64,000 nt of DNA from Acinetobacter sp. WCHA55 (GCF_002165305.2 NZ_CP032286.1:1302001-1366000); one strand, 5' to 3'. Positions 19,138 to 32,700 are shown, counted from the first letter of the stretch. A program made the numbers and translations. Notes: generated by a model not told the origin, from the sequence alone.

Positions 19138-20028
19138 ATGAAATCAACCATAGAAGAATTAACGGCTTTTGTGAGCATTGTTGATAGTGGCTCTATCGTC
19201 AAAGCTGCGCAGCAGTTAGATCAAACTACATCGGGTGTCAGCCGTGCATTGCAACGTTTAGAGTCTAAGTTGAATGTGACTTTGCTGGAGCGAACGACAC
19301 GGAAGCTCAAGCTGACTTATGAAGGGCAGCAGTTCCTGCTAAAGGCGCGTAAGATTTTACTTGATCTGACCGAAGCTGAAGAGAGTCTGCAAAATACTGA
19401 TGCGGAGGCGTCTGGTTTGATTCGGATTGATTCAGCAACGCCCTTTGTATTGCATGTGATTGTGCCTCTGATTGAAGAGTTTATGCAGTGCTATCCAAAA
19501 ATTGATATAGAAATTACCAATCACGATCAGGTCATAGATTTACTTGAACATAAAACCGATGTTGCGATTCGGTTTGGTGAGTTGGCGGATTCAAGCTTAC
19601 ATGCCAAGCTGCTTTGTAAAAGTCGTTTATATATAGTGGCAAGCCCTACTTATGTGCAAAAACATGGTCTACCTAAAAATCCAGCAGAATTAAGCTCACA
19701 CACTTTGCTTGGTTTTAGCCAACCTGCACATTTAAATACGTGGCCTATTCAGTTGGAGGATGAACCTTTAACTATTCAGGCCAAAATTAAATGCTCAAAT
19801 GGAGAAACGGTTCGCCAGTTGGCATTGCAAGGGGCAGGGATTGCATGTTTGTCACGTTTTATGGTTGAACAAGATATTCAACATGGGCGGTTTATTGCTT
19901 TGCTGGAAGATCAGATTCAGATTAAAGAGCAGAAAATACATGCGGTCTACTATCAACAGAACTATGTGCCAAAACGTATTCGCTTGTTTATCGACTTTCT
20001 TGCAGAAAAATTAAAAGCTTATTTATAA
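19138..20028 (+). CDS. LysR-family transcriptional regulator
   Basis: A 296-residue LysR protein with an N-terminal helix-turn-helix (VDSGSIVKAAQQLDQTTSGV, then SRALQRLESKL) and the periplasmic-binding-like ligand domain from about residue 88. It most resembles the YafC/DsdC-like subgroup. It is divergent from the aldo/keto reductase and MFS genes across a 110-bp gap, so it probably controls them and itself. A TATTGACTAATAATCAATA dyad lies at about 19113-19131, suited to a LysR box. Confidence 0.85.
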   Translation: MKSTIEELTAFVSIVDSGSIVKAAQQLDQTTSGVSRALQRLESKLNVTLLERTTRKLKLTYEGQQFLLKARKILLDLTEAEESLQNTDAEASGLIRIDSATPFVLHVIVPLIEEFMQCYPKIDIEITNHDQVIDLLEHKTDVAIRFGELADSSLHAKLLCKSRLYIVASPTYVQKHGLPKNPAELSSHTLLGFSQPAHLNTWPIQLEDEPLTIQAKIKCSNGETVRQLALQGAGIACLSRFMVEQDIQHGRFIALLEDQIQIKEQKIHAVYYQQNYVPKRIRLFIDFLAEKLKAYL

Positions 20029-20042
20029 GCTGACAATAAAAA

Positions 20043-20066
20043 AACCCGATATTAATCGGGTTTTTT
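20043..20066 (+). terminator. Terminator after the LysR gene
   Basis: CCCGAT (20045-20050) pairs with ATCGGG (20055-20060), four-base loop, six T; works in both directions. Confidence 0.8.
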
Positions 20067-20086
20067 AATCGTCTAAACAGCGATGA

Positions 20087-20488
20087 TTAGTTTTCTAAAG
20101 CTGGTGTCGCTGCTGCAATTGCTGCTGCAACCGCATCATCTTCAGTTTGCGTATTTGGGTTTGTATTGCTTGGACGTGCTTGCGTTGGTTTTTCTTCTGC
20201 TTTAGGTGCTTCTGCTTTAGGTGCAGGCTCTGCTGCTGGAGCAGGTGCTGGTGTTTCACGACGGATTTCGGTGGTGGTATTCGGTGTTTCTTCGCGAATC
20301 ACTTCAACTTGCGCTGGAATTTCAGGCTCAGACGCTGCTAAAGGTTGAAGTTCAACAGTTTGTTGTTGCTCTGTAGTGACGACTTCAACTTGTTCTTGTT
20401 CATCTTCTTTAGGCGCTTCTTTCTTGACACATGCTGTTAATAGTAAGCCTGCTGCAATGGCACCACAAATTAAAAGTTTTTTATTCAT
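20087..20488 (-). CDS. Low-complexity lipoprotein
   Basis: A 133-residue protein with a lipoprotein signal (lipobox LTAC at about residues 17-20), so the mature protein is an anchored, unfolded Pro/Ala/Glu/Thr-rich chain. The repeated PAPAPAAEPAPKAEAPKAEE tract suggests a spacer. I recognise no enzymatic domain. It converges on the LysR gene and is divergent from pyrG. Probably exported through the lipoprotein pathway to the envelope; function unknown. Confidence 0.7.
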   Translation of the reverse strand: MNKKLLICGAIAAGLLLTACVKKEAPKEDEQEQVEVVTTEQQQTVELQPLAASEPEIPAQVEVIREETPNTTTEIRRETPAPAPAAEPAPKAEAPKAEEKPTQARPSNTNPNTQTEDDAVAAAIAAATPALEN

Positions 20489-20570
20489 AATTACATAAAA
20501 TCGAGTGTTTGAAGGATCGCGCCATTATAACAGCAAAATGCAAGATGAAAATCCTATGAACTTAGCTTAA

Positions 20571-22355
<1,785 letters not shown>

Positions 22356-22386
22356 TCTGGGTTAAGTAATAAACTAGGAAGTTTAA

Positions 22387-23244
22387 ATGTCACAATTAAA
22401 ACCACAAGAAATTGTACGTTTAGGCGATATACAAATGGCAAACCACTTGCCATTTGTACTATTCGGCGGCATGAACGTACTTGAGTCTAAAGACTTGGCT
22501 TTTGAAATTGCAGAGACCTATGTCGATATCTGCAAGCGTTTGGAGATTCCTTATGTATTTAAAGCCAGTTTTGATAAGGCTAACCGTTCAAGCTTGAACT
22601 CGTTTCGAGGGCCAGGCCTAGAAAAAGGGATTGAGTGGTTAGCTGACATTAAAAAACATTTCAATGTACCCATCATTACTGATGTACATGAACCTTACCA
22701 AGCTGCACCTGTAGCGGAGGTTGCGGATATTATCCAACTTCCTGCTTTCTTAAGTCGTCAGACTGATTTGGTTGAGGCGATGGCAAAAACCGATGCCATC
22801 ATTAACATCAAAAAAGCACAATTCCTTGCACCTCATGAAATGCGCCATATTTTGCATAAGTGTTTAGAGGCAGGGAATGACAAGCTCATTATTTGTGAAC
22901 GTGGTTCGGCATTTGGTTACAATAATTTGGTTGTAGACATGTTGGGCTTTGACATCATGAAAGAAATGAATGTCCCTGTGTTCTTTGATGTGACCCATGC
23001 GCTTCAAACTCCGGGTGGTCGTGCTGATTCTGCGGGCGGTCGTCGTGCGCAAATTACGACACTTGCTCGCGCGGGAATGGCAACAGGTCTGGCAGGTTTA
23101 TTCTTGGAAGCGCATCCTGACCCAGAAAAAGCCAAGTGTGATGGACCATGCGCATTGCGTATGTCTCAGCTTGAGCCTTTCTTGGCGCAGCTAAAAGAAT
23201 TGGATACCTTGGTTAAAGGTTTCAAAAAGCTAGATACACACTAA
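22387..23244 (+). CDS. kdsA: 3-deoxy-8-phosphooctulonate synthase (KDO8P synthase)
   Basis: A 285-residue class-I KDO8P synthase that condenses phosphoenolpyruvate with arabinose 5-phosphate for the lipid A inner core. Visible motifs are [12 protein letters not shown] at the start, the [11 protein letters not shown] segment (PEP binding), and [11 protein letters not shown] near residue 200. Starts 31 bp after pyrG with AGGA upstream of the ATG. It shows that the organism makes KDO-containing lipooligosaccharide. Confidence 0.96.
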   Translation: MSQLKPQEIVRLGDIQMANHLPFVLFGGMNVLESKDLAFEIAETYVDICKRLEIPYVFKASFDKANRSSLNSFRGPGLEKGIEWLADIKKHFNVPIITDVHEPYQAAPVAEVADIIQLPAFLSRQTDLVEAMAKTDAIINIKKAQFLAPHEMRHILHKCLEAGNDKLIICERGSAFGYNNLVVDMLGFDIMKEMNVPVFFDVTHALQTPGGRADSAGGRRAQITTLARAGMATGLAGLFLEAHPDPEKAKCDGPCALRMSQLEPFLAQLKELDTLVKGFKKLDTH

Positions 23245-23286
23245 ATTATAAACTCATTGATGCCATCTAAAGCATCTCGTTATTAA

Positions 23287-24594
<1,308 letters not shown>

Positions 24595-24601
24595 GCGACT
24601 G

Positions 24602-25003
24602 ATGTCAATGTTCAATGTATTCGACTCGTTGATGAGTAAAGTACTACTAGGCCTTGCGATCATTTTGATCGCAGGGTTTCAGTATTTATACTGGTTTGGT
24701 GAGGGTGGTTATCAAGACCATTTGCAACTCACACAAAAAATCCAACAACAAACTGAAATTAATAATGACTTAAAAGAACGTAATCGTGTCTTGGCGGCTG
24801 AAGTGTATGATTTGAAAAATGGAATTGAAGCCATTGAGGAGCATGCGCGCTTGGACTTGGGTTTAATCAAACCCCGAGAAACGTTTATTCAAATGAGTAC
24901 CATCAGTACTCAATATAAGCCTGTTTATATTAATCCTAACGCCCAAATTGATTTGCGAACCAATGAAGACGATGAGCCTGAAACCCCTCCAGCCACCCCA
25001 TAA
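24602..25003 (+). CDS. ftsB: Cell division protein FtsB
   Basis: A 133-residue single-pass protein. Residues about 13-30 form the membrane helix (LLGLAIILIAGFQYLYWF), followed by a coiled coil with QQQTEINNDLKERNRVLAAE and a conserved IEAIEEHARLDLGLIKP ending the FtsB domain; the last 30 residues are a Pro/Glu-rich tail. FtsB joins FtsL and FtsQ in the divisome. It starts 7 bp after eno and its 3' end overlaps ispD, the usual gammaproteobacterial order. Confidence 0.9.
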   Translation: MSMFNVFDSLMSKVLLGLAIILIAGFQYLYWFGEGGYQDHLQLTQKIQQQTEINNDLKERNRVLAAEVYDLKNGIEAIEEHARLDLGLIKPRETFIQMSTISTQYKPVYINPNAQIDLRTNEDDEPETPPATP

Positions 25004-25682
25004 ATTGTGGGCTATTATTCCTGCTGCAGGCTCGGGTAGTCGCTTTTCTAAAACTGAACTAAAACAATATCAAATGATTGGACAAAAGACCGTACTTGAA
25101 CATACGGTTTTACGGCTTAACCAATTGCCTTTACAGGGCTATGTTTTGGCGATTGGTTCAGATGATGATGTCGCTCAAAGTTTGCCTTTTACCAATATGG
25201 AAAGAGCACATTTTTGTGAAGGTGGTACTGAGCGTGTGGACTCAGTGCTTAATGCGCTCAATTATCTTTCCTCAATTGCTGATGCTGACGACTGGGTCTT
25301 TGTGCACGATGCTGCACGTCCATGTGTTACGCAGGATTGTTTACTGAAACTGATTGATACTGCTATTCAGTCCAATACAGGGGCAATTTTAGCTATTCCT
25401 GTTAGAGATACTTTAAAGCGTGTGATTTCAGCACAAGATATTCAAGAAACCGTTGACCGTTCACAGCTTTGGCAGGCACAAACCCCACAGATTGCTAAAC
25501 TAGGGATACTAAAAAAAGCAATTGAACATGCGCTGGAGGCACAAGCTTTAATTACTGATGAAGCCAGTGCTTTAGAGTTTGTTGGTGAAAAGGTTCAAGT
25601 CGTACAAGGACGCTCCGATAATATTAAAATTACCTATCCAGATGACCTTGAGCTTGCTCGCCTGATTTTGGCGGCACAATAA
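24963..25682 (+). CDS. ispD: 2-C-methyl-D-erythritol 4-phosphate cytidylyltransferase
   Basis: The third enzyme of the MEP isoprenoid pathway, coupling methylerythritol phosphate to CTP. Nucleotide-binding PAAGSGSRFSKTELKQY near the N-terminus, DAARPCV around residue 115, and TDEASALE near the C-terminus identify it. In-frame ATGs at 24963 and 24972 are both possible; either overlaps the last 30-40 bases of ftsB, so translation is probably coupled. About 239 residues, normal for the family. Confidence 0.92.
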   Translation: MKTMSLKPLQPPHKLWAIIPAAGSGSRFSKTELKQYQMIGQKTVLEHTVLRLNQLPLQGYVLAIGSDDDVAQSLPFTNMERAHFCEGGTERVDSVLNALNYLSSIADADDWVFVHDAARPCVTQDCLLKLIDTAIQSNTGAILAIPVRDTLKRVISAQDIQETVDRSQLWQAQTPQIAKLGILKKAIEHALEAQALITDEASALEFVGEKVQVVQGRSDNIKITYPDDLELARLILAAQ

Positions 25683-25795
25683 AAATAATTTGAATTTATT
25701 GGGCTAAAACTACAGAAATATGGGTTTGAATGATGTTATCTAAAACACTTTGAACTTATAATTTGCCCTGTCTTTAGCTCATTCAATTTACGCAA

Positions 25796-26932
25796 ATGAT
25801 ACCATCACAGCAGTATCGTTTTTTACGTCAGTCTTTACGTGACGGTAGAAGCATTAAACATGACTCATCTCGCTGGGATAAATTACATTTAGATCCATGG
25901 CTTTTATGCTTTCTGATTTTAAATGCCGTGTTGGGATTGCTGGTCATTTATAGTGCTTCAGCGCAAGATATGGGTATGGTGTTTCGCCAGGCCACAAGCT
26001 TTGCTGTGGGCTTCATTGTGATGATTATCTGTGCGCAAATTCCACCGAAAGTCTATCAGGCCATTAGTCCTTATTTTTTCATTTTAGCTGTGATTCTGAT
26101 GGTGCTGGTCTTGGTGGTGGGGGAAACCCGCATGGGAGCCAGACGTTGGATTAGTCTACCGGGTATTGGTAGCATGCAGCCTTCTGAGTTTATGAAGTTT
26201 GCCATGCCTTTAATGATGGCGTGGTACTTTGCAGGCCGTGCATTCCCGCCTAAGTTTATGCATATTGTGATTTCGTTGGGCATTATGATGCTGCCGTTTT
26301 TATTGGCGGCTTTACAGCCTGACTTAAATTTGGGGCTTTTGATTCCTGGTGTATGTGTTATTTTTCTTAGCGGGATCTCTTGGCGGCTCATTGCTTTGGC
26401 TTGTGGTGCATTGGCTGTTGCAGCCCCATTATTATGGATGTTTTTTTTGCAAGAGTACCAAAAAAAGCGAGTGCTCACTTTATTTGACCCAGAGTCAGAT
26501 GCATTGGGTGCGGGTTGGAATATTATTCAATCCAAGATTGCCATTGGTTCAGGTGGCTTAATGGGTAAGGGTTTCACTGAAGGTACACAGTCACATTTGG
26601 GATATTTGCCAGAGCATCATACCGACTTCATTATGTCAACGTATGCGGAAGAGTTTGGCTTTATTGGGGTATTCTTACTGTTTAGTTTGTTTGCGGCTAT
26701 TATCATTCGTTGTTTGATTATTGGGATGAATAGCTTTCATAATTTTGGTCGTTTATATGCGGGTGCTGTGGGCTTAACGTTCTTTTTCTTTGTATTGTTA
26801 AACTCGGGGATGGTGAGCGGAATTTTACCTGTAACAGGTGATCCATTACCACTGATGAGTTATGGTGGAACTGCGGTGATTACCATGCTAGCCAGCATGG
26901 GAATTGTGATGTCGATACATACTCATCGTTAA
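25796..26932 (+). CDS. rodA: SEDS glycosyltransferase RodA (MrdB)
   Basis: A 378-residue polytopic membrane protein of the SEDS family that polymerises lipid II for side-wall synthesis. Ten membrane helices are expected. The long loop with FDPESDALGAGWNIIQSKIA carries the catalytic Asp, and LGYLPEHHTDFIMSTYAEE and LPLMSYGGTA are the family's conserved segments. YSASAQDM and RRWISLPG also fit RodA rather than FtsW. A TATAAT at 25757-25762 could be a -10 box. No PBP2 gene is beside it. It ends at a good terminator. Confidence 0.88.
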   Translation: MIPSQQYRFLRQSLRDGRSIKHDSSRWDKLHLDPWLLCFLILNAVLGLLVIYSASAQDMGMVFRQATSFAVGFIVMIICAQIPPKVYQAISPYFFILAVILMVLVLVVGETRMGARRWISLPGIGSMQPSEFMKFAMPLMMAWYFAGRAFPPKFMHIVISLGIMMLPFLLAALQPDLNLGLLIPGVCVIFLSGISWRLIALACGALAVAAPLLWMFFLQEYQKKRVLTLFDPESDALGAGWNIIQSKIAIGSGGLMGKGFTEGTQSHLGYLPEHHTDFIMSTYAEEFGFIGVFLLFSLFAAIIIRCLIIGMNSFHNFGRLYAGAVGLTFFFFVLLNSGMVSGILPVTGDPLPLMSYGGTAVITMLASMGIVMSIHTHR

Positions 26933-26945
26933 AGGTAAAGAATCA

Positions 26946-26969
26946 AGCCAGCGATATTGCTGGCTTTTT
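26946..26969 (+). terminator. Terminator after rodA
   Basis: AGCCAGC (26946-26952) pairs with GCTGGCT (26959-26965), six-base loop, five T. Confidence 0.8.
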
Positions 26970-27010
26970 CGTGTTTAAAATAAGAGAAAAACTCTAATGT
27001 TTTTTGATCT

Positions 27011-27496
27011 TTATAAAGCACCATATTGTTGCCATGTTTCGCCTGTATGCAGGCTGTCATAATAGTTTTGCAGAGTGTTCAAGTCATGGTATTGCGTATA
27101 AGCCAGTATAAAAAGTCCAAAAACTAAAGTCGCCTTTAATAGATTTAAACGCGAATGTTGCTGTGAGAAATAATCTAAGCTAAGTAAGGTGAGTATGACT
27201 GAGGGAAGAATGGCAATACTTTCATGCTGAAAAAGAAATGCCCAATGATTGAGATAAACCAGACTTAAAATGAGTCCAATCAATCCTATATGGTTATAGA
27301 TCTTTTTCTTTGCAGTTGCTTTCAAAACAATAATGGTTTGAAATATTAAAATTAGACCACTAAAAAGGTACACGCTTTTTCCACCAATAATCACACTATA
27401 GATCGCATTGAATAGGCAATAAGCCAACAATACGAATAGTACGAGAGAATAGAGTTTGGCATAGAGAGTGTGTGAAAAGGGGAGAATCTGTTTCAT
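27011..27496 (-). CDS. Small integral membrane protein, unknown
   Basis: A 161-residue hydrophobic protein with about five predicted membrane helices (roughly residues 14-35, 42-60, 68-84, 92-106, 120-134) and a polar C-terminus. I recognise no family. It lies 57 bp downstream of the MFS exporter gene on the same strand and may be co-transcribed. Codon use is ordinary for the window. Confidence 0.55.
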   Translation of the reverse strand: MKQILPFSHTLYAKLYSLVLFVLLAYCLFNAIYSVIIGGKSVYLFSGLILIFQTIIVLKATAKKKIYNHIGLIGLILSLVYLNHWAFLFQHESIAILPSVILTLLSLDYFSQQHSRLNLLKATLVFGLFILAYTQYHDLNTLQNYYDSLHTGETWQQYGAL

Positions 27497-27553
27497 AATT
27501 TGCTCTATTGAAAACTCACATCGTATTAAAAAGGGGATTTGAAGCTTAACATG

Positions 27554-28828
27554 CTATTTGCTTCTTGTGGCGGAGGTGTACTTTTTCTGTGTTGGAGATA
27601 CTCTGAGTAAATGTCGCGTACGAGTTGAACTTAGCCCGCATATCATGAAACACAATGTTCCGCCAATAAGTACTGCGGGCACCACAGAAAAATAACGCGT
27701 CATCAGGCTCATGTGTAGTGCACCGAGCTGATTGCCTGAAGTCACTAAGATGCCATTTAACGCTGCTACACGCCCTAATAGCGCTTTTGGTGGGAGTTGT
27801 TGTAATAAGGTTTGTCGAATGACCATGCTGATGCTATCAAAGGCACCGATCAAAACAAGGAAGAATACTGAGAGCCAGAGATGGGAGGATAGTGCGAAGG
27901 CTAAAGTGCAAAAAGCAATGGCAAAACTACTATAGAGCATGTTTCTCCATGCAGTTTGCATTGGAGAATAGCAGGTCAACACCAACATCATGATACAGGC
28001 ACCCATGGCAGGTGCAGCTCTGAGTATACCTAAGCCTTCAACGCCTAGATGCAGGATATCGTGTGCAAAAATAGGTAGTAAGATAATGACACTACAAAAA
28101 AGCATGGCGCTGAGATCCAGCAACATGCTCCAGAACATCAGTGGATGTTTAAAGATGAACATATAGGCTTCTTTTAAGCTTTTGCTTAAATACTGTTTAT
28201 GCGGGCTAGGGAATTGACGAGGACTTAATCCGAACAAGCAGATGCTACCCATGCAACATAACAGAAAAACAATAAAGAGGGTTTTTTCAAGCCCAAGTTG
28301 GCCGAGTAAAAGTCCTGCACATAAGGGTGCTAAAATGCCACCCATTTGCCAAATGAGTGCCGTCCAAGTGGCTGCATTGCTATAGGCTGGCTCTGGGGTG
28401 AGAAAAGGGCGTAATGAATTAAATGATGGGCTGTAAATGCCTCTAAGTATGCCTAAGCAAAAGATGAGACTATAAATGCCACATAAAAGTGTATTTTGTT
28501 GAATGTGCTGTTGTTGGTACTGAGAAAAAAGAACAATAAATAATAATGGAATTAGAGTGCTACAGCTAAAACTCCATTGCACAATTTTTTGTCGGTTATA
28601 GCGGTCAGCCCAGTCACCACTAATAAGAGAGAGGCAAATAAAGGGAAGCAATTCAATTAAGGCAATCATGCCAAGGCTCAGTGGATTCTGAGTGAGTTGA
28701 TAGACGCTATAGGCAATGACGACTTCTTGAATCATGATGGCTAGAATTAAGCACAACTGATTGATAGTCAGAAGTGAAAAATCACGTGAACGAAAAGCCA
28801 AAAAAGCGTCGGAATGGAAAAGCGACAT
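27554..28828 (-). CDS. MFS exporter, EntS-like
   Basis: A 424-residue transporter with 12 predicted helices and a cytoplasmic GDWADRYNRQKIV loop between helices 2 and 3, the classical MFS motif A variant. The profile, especially the LRGIYSPSFNSLRPFL and IGAFDSISMVIRQTLLQ stretches, resembles the EntS/MFS_3 group used for siderophore or drug efflux. No siderophore genes are nearby, so substrate remains open. It is the first gene of a possible two-gene unit with the membrane protein at 27011. Confidence 0.75.
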   Translation of the reverse strand: MSLFHSDAFLAFRSRDFSLLTINQLCLILAIMIQEVVIAYSVYQLTQNPLSLGMIALIELLPFICLSLISGDWADRYNRQKIVQWSFSCSTLIPLLFIVLFSQYQQQHIQQNTLLCGIYSLIFCLGILRGIYSPSFNSLRPFLTPEPAYSNAATWTALIWQMGGILAPLCAGLLLGQLGLEKTLFIVFLLCCMGSICLFGLSPRQFPSPHKQYLSKSLKEAYMFIFKHPLMFWSMLLDLSAMLFCSVIILLPIFAHDILHLGVEGLGILRAAPAMGACIMMLVLTCYSPMQTAWRNMLYSSFAIAFCTLAFALSSHLWLSVFFLVLIGAFDSISMVIRQTLLQQLPPKALLGRVAALNGILVTSGNQLGALHMSLMTRYFSVVPAVLIGGTLCFMICGLSSTRTRHLLRVSPTQKKYTSATRSK

Positions 28829-28857
28829 AAACAGAATAATTTTAAATATGAATTAAA

Positions 28858-28885
28858 AAAAGGATGGCGCAAAGTCCATCCTTTT
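28858..28885 (-). terminator. Terminator of mqo
   Basis: AAAAGGATGG (28858-28867) pairs with CCATCCTTTT (28876-28885). On the minus strand a T run follows. Confidence 0.8.
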
Positions 28886-28901
28886 TAGGGTTTAAAGCAG
28901 A

Positions 28902-30536
28902 TTACTGTGCTTTTGCTAGCGCAGCAGTTTCGTCATTTGCAGCTTTTGCCATAGGTGTGTATTTCAAACCTAGGGTTGTACTGGTGTATTGGCGAACTTG
29001 GTCAAGAAGCACAGGATTGGTGCTGAGTTCTTGTTGGTACGATTTTACAATTTCATGTAATTTCGGATTCCATTTACCTGCTACTTGCTGAGGGAATGCT
29101 TTTTCAAGCAAGCTCAACATAATATAAGGAGAAGTTGAAGCACCAGGGGACGCACCTAATAGAGCAGTCACAGCACCTTCTTGTGATGCAAAAATCTCGG
29201 TACCAAATTGCAAGCTTGCAGGTTTGCCTGGTTCTTTCTTAATGATTTGAACACGTTGACCACCTTGATTCATGCGCCAGTCTTCTGGTTTTGCATCAGG
29301 GTAGTATTTTTTCAACTCATTAAAACGGTCTTCATCGGTCATCATAACTTGGCTCACCAAGTATTTGACCAAATCAAGATTTTCCATACCCACAGCAGTC
29401 ATTGGTAAAACGTTGTTCTTCGTGGTTGATTTCAATAAATCAAGCTGAGAACCTTGTTTTAAGAACTTGTTTGAATAAGTTGCAAATGGGCCAAACAACA
29501 CATATTTTTTACCGTCGATATAACGTGTATCAATATGTGGGACAGACATTGGAGGTGCGCCTAATTCAGCACGACCATAAACTTTTGCAGTATGACCTTC
29601 AGTGACTTTCGGGTTGTCGGTCATTAAGAACACGCCACCTACAGGGAAGCCAGCATATTGCTTCGCTTCTGGTAAGCCTGTCATTTGTAAAAGCTTAACC
29701 GCTGCACCGCCTGCACCAATAAAGACAAAACGCGTTTTCACATGATCTGTTTTACCTGTAGTTAGGTTTTTAAATGCAACAGTCCACGTTTTATCATCGT
29801 TTTGGCTAATGCCAGTTACTTCAGTTGATGTTTGTAGTTTGAAGTTAGATTGTTTTTTAAGGTGATTGACCAATTGAGTGGTGATCGAACCATAGTTTAC
29901 ATCCGAACCTACATCCATGCGTGTTGCCGCTACTTTCTGCGCAGCATCACGGCCATTCATCACCAAAGGTGCCCATTGTTTAATTTCAGCAGGATTTTCA
30001 GAGAATTTCATGCCATAGAACATTGGGTTTTTAACCATTGCAGCGTAACGTTTTTCGAGGAAATTCACGTTATCGCCCCAAACGAAAGCAATATGCGGTA
30101 CAGGGTTGATGAAACTATTTGGTTGTCCTAAAACACCTTCTTTGACTTGATAAGACCAGAACTGTTTTGCAACTTCAAATTGTTCAGCCACTTTTACAGC
30201 TTTGGTAATGTCCATTTTCCCATCTTTTTCAGAGGTATAGTTCATTTCCATAAAGCCAGAGTGACCTGTGCCTGCATTGTTGAAGCCGTTTGAGCTTTCT
30301 TGGGCAACATTGTCTAGGCGTTCATACATGCGAATTTGCCAGTTTGGCTCAAGCTCGCTTAGATATGTACCTAAAGTTGCACTCATGATCCCACCGCCAA
30401 CTAAGACTGCGTCAACAACAGGCTCATTGCTGGTGGTTTGAATTTTTTTAGACGTGACGGGTCTAAATAAGAAAATTACGACTGCAATAATAAGCAGTAC
30501 GATTAATACCAAAAGGTATTTTAAAAATTTGTTCAT
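28902..30536 (-). CDS. mqo: Malate:quinone oxidoreductase
   Basis: A 544-residue FAD enzyme that oxidises malate to oxaloacetate and passes electrons to the quinone pool, replacing or complementing NAD-malate dehydrogenase. FAD loop [17 protein letters not shown] begins near residue 45, and the [13 protein letters not shown] and [12 protein letters not shown] motifs are the family signatures. An N-terminal hydrophobic helix (about 5-24) precedes the FAD domain and could anchor it to the membrane; many Mqo proteins are peripheral. It stands alone between a terminator and a long upstream region. Confidence 0.94.
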   Translation of the reverse strand: MNKFLKYLLVLIVLLIIAVVIFLFRPVTSKKIQTTSNEPVVDAVLVGGGIMSATLGTYLSELEPNWQIRMYERLDNVAQESSNGFNNAGTGHSGFMEMNYTSEKDGKMDITKAVKVAEQFEVAKQFWSYQVKEGVLGQPNSFINPVPHIAFVWGDNVNFLEKRYAAMVKNPMFYGMKFSENPAEIKQWAPLVMNGRDAAQKVAATRMDVGSDVNYGSITTQLVNHLKKQSNFKLQTSTEVTGISQNDDKTWTVAFKNLTTGKTDHVKTRFVFIGAGGAAVKLLQMTGLPEAKQYAGFPVGGVFLMTDNPKVTEGHTAKVYGRAELGAPPMSVPHIDTRYIDGKKYVLFGPFATYSNKFLKQGSQLDLLKSTTKNNVLPMTAVGMENLDLVKYLVSQVMMTDEDRFNELKKYYPDAKPEDWRMNQGGQRVQIIKKEPGKPASLQFGTEIFASQEGAVTALLGASPGASTSPYIMLSLLEKAFPQQVAGKWNPKLHEIVKSYQQELSTNPVLLDQVRQYTSTTLGLKYTPMAKAANDETAALAKAQ

Positions 30537-31035
30537 GCGATTATGACCTTGGGGAGCAGGTTTTGGATCGCTTTATAGCGAAAAGAATAAAAAAATAAGA
30601 AGAATGATAGAGCTACTTATAAATGACCAGCTTGGTATAGTTGAAGTAATACTTAAAAGCTGAAAAGCGCGCAAAAATATAACTTTTGAGCCTATCACAC
30701 AGTCCTGATTTATGAATATTTTAGACTAAATATGTATTGACTTAGTAATTTTTATTGTAAATGGGTTGGGTTGGGCTATAAAAATGAGTGATGTGCAAAG
30801 TTAACCATTGTTTTTATTCGGTTTTATTTAGGTGTGATTTCTGTATTTAAAATACGGATGTTTAATATCTATACAAGAGTCCAATCTTTTTAACGTTTAA
30901 ATGTATAAGTTGAGTTAGAAAGTAAGTCCTAAAGATAAAGCAAGTTGTGATTGGGTTGTTTTAGAAAATATGAATAATTGCCTGACCTTATTATCCTAAA
31001 GCTGAATAAAAGGTCAGGTTTTACGCCATTAAGAT
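30537..31035. other. 500-bp intergenic region upstream of mqo
   Basis: No ORF and no tRNA. It should hold the mqo promoter on the minus strand. A GTATTTAAAATAC dyad is near 30844-30856 and a hairpin is at 30981-31018 (listed separately). Confidence 0.45.
30981..31022 (+). terminator. Terminator-like hairpin facing betA
   Basis: Nine-bp perfect stem CCTGACCTT (30981-30989) with AAGGTCAGG (31010-31018), 20-base loop, followed by TTTT on the plus strand. On the minus strand, just after betA, no T run follows. It may be the betA end or the end of an unannotated plus-strand RNA. Confidence 0.4.
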
Positions 31036-32700
31036 TTATGCGATTTCGGCGCGATAAAATGGAGCAGTTGAACGTGGTAAAGCTTGGTGACCACGTATTT
31101 GATCCGCGATTTTTTCAGCCATCATAATGGTGGTTGCATTTAAGTTACCTGTGATAATGAGCGGCATAATCGACGCATCCACCACACGTAAATTTTGCAT
31201 CCCATGTACACGACCTTGTCCATCAACTACCGCCATATCATCTTCACCCATTTTACAACTACAGGATGGATGATAAGCCGTTTCAGCATGATTACGCACA
31301 AATTCGTCTAATTCAGCATCGCTACTCACATCTTTTCCGGGGCTGATTTCTTCGCCTCGATAAGGATCAAGCGCAGGTTGTTGCATGATTTCTCGAGTAA
31401 TACGGATGGCATCACGAAATTCCTGCCAGTCTTGTTCGGTCGACATGTAGTTAAATAGAATACTTGGATGGTCGAAAGGATTCTTAGAGGTCACCTGTAC
31501 TCGACCGCGGGAAGGTGAGCGCATCGAACCGACATGGGCTTGGAAGCCATGTTCTTTGACAGCATTGCTGCCATTATAGTTAATTGCAACAGGCAAAAAG
31601 TGATATTGAATATTTGGCCAGGTAAATTCTTTAGATGATCGAATAAAGCCACCTGCTTCAAACTGGTTGCTTGCTCCAATCCCAGTACCGTTAAATAGCC
31701 ACTCTGCACCAATCGCAGGTTGGTTTTGCCATTTTAAAGCAGGGTAGAGAGAAACGGGTTGCGTGCACTTATATTGTAAGTACATTTCTAAATGGTCTTG
31801 CAGGTTTTCACCTACACCCGGTAAGTCGTGTACAACTGGAATGTCGATAGATTGGAGTAAGGTGCTTGGACCCACACCTGAACGTTGCAAAATTTGCGGT
31901 GATGCAATCGCTCCAGCACAAAGTAGAACTTCCTTATTAGCATAGACCTGAAGCAAGTTGTTGTGATCAGCCCCTTGAATATATTCAACACCAATCGCTT
32001 GTTTGCCATTGAACAAAATTTGATTGGTCATGGCATGGGTAATAATGGTTAGATTTGTTCGACCTTTGGCCATATCCAAATAGCCGCGTGCAGTGCTTGA
32101 GCGTCGACCTTTGGGGGTCACGGTTCGATCCATTGGGCCAAAACCTTCTTGTTGATAACCATTTAAGTCATCAGTGCGAGGATAGCCTGCTTGCACACCC
32201 GCTTCAACCATGGCGTGGAATAAAACGTTATTGTTTGCTTTAGGCGTGGCGACAGAAACAGGACCAGCATCGCCATGATAGTCATTGCCACCAATATCAC
32301 GGGTTTCAGCTTTTTTGTAATAAGGCAGACAGTCCGCATAGCTCCAGTCTTCAAGACCTTTAAGGCTGGCCCATTGTTCTAAATCCATGGCATTTCCACG
32401 GATATAACACATGCCATTAATCAATGATGACCCGCCTAAGCCTTTGCCACGTCCACATTCCATACGACGGTTGTTCATGTGGGGTTCTGGGTCGGTTAAA
32501 TATGCCCAGTTATAACGACGCCCTTGCAAAGGATAAGCCAAAGCAGCGGGCATTTGGGTGCGAAAGTCGAGACGATAATCAGGTCCACCTGCTTCGAGTA
32601 ACAGTACCGAAACATCTGGGTCTTCGGTTAAGCGAGCAGCCAGTACATTACCCGCAGAACCTGCGCCAATAATAATATAATCGTAGTGTTGAGAATGCAT
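31036..32700 (-). CDS. betA: Choline dehydrogenase
   Basis: A 554-residue GMC-family flavoprotein that oxidises choline to betaine aldehyde. The FAD-binding [13 protein letters not shown] opens the protein, [14 protein letters not shown] near residue 90 is GMC signature 1, [15 protein letters not shown] is signature 2, and the C-terminal HPSCSCKMG and [12 protein letters not shown] carry the catalytic His region. ATG 32700 with AGGATC upstream is the start. It is the last gene of betIBA, 119 bp after betB, and is membrane associated in known cases. Confidence 0.96.
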   Translation of the reverse strand: MHSQHYDYIIIGAGSAGNVLAARLTEDPDVSVLLLEAGGPDYRLDFRTQMPAALAYPLQGRRYNWAYLTDPEPHMNNRRMECGRGKGLGGSSLINGMCYIRGNAMDLEQWASLKGLEDWSYADCLPYYKKAETRDIGGNDYHGDAGPVSVATPKANNNVLFHAMVEAGVQAGYPRTDDLNGYQQEGFGPMDRTVTPKGRRSSTARGYLDMAKGRTNLTIITHAMTNQILFNGKQAIGVEYIQGADHNNLLQVYANKEVLLCAGAIASPQILQRSGVGPSTLLQSIDIPVVHDLPGVGENLQDHLEMYLQYKCTQPVSLYPALKWQNQPAIGAEWLFNGTGIGASNQFEAGGFIRSSKEFTWPNIQYHFLPVAINYNGSNAVKEHGFQAHVGSMRSPSRGRVQVTSKNPFDHPSILFNYMSTEQDWQEFRDAIRITREIMQQPALDPYRGEEISPGKDVSSDAELDEFVRNHAETAYHPSCSCKMGEDDMAVVDGQGRVHGMQNLRVVDASIMPLIITGNLNATTIMMAEKIADQIRGHQALPRSTAPFYRAEIA

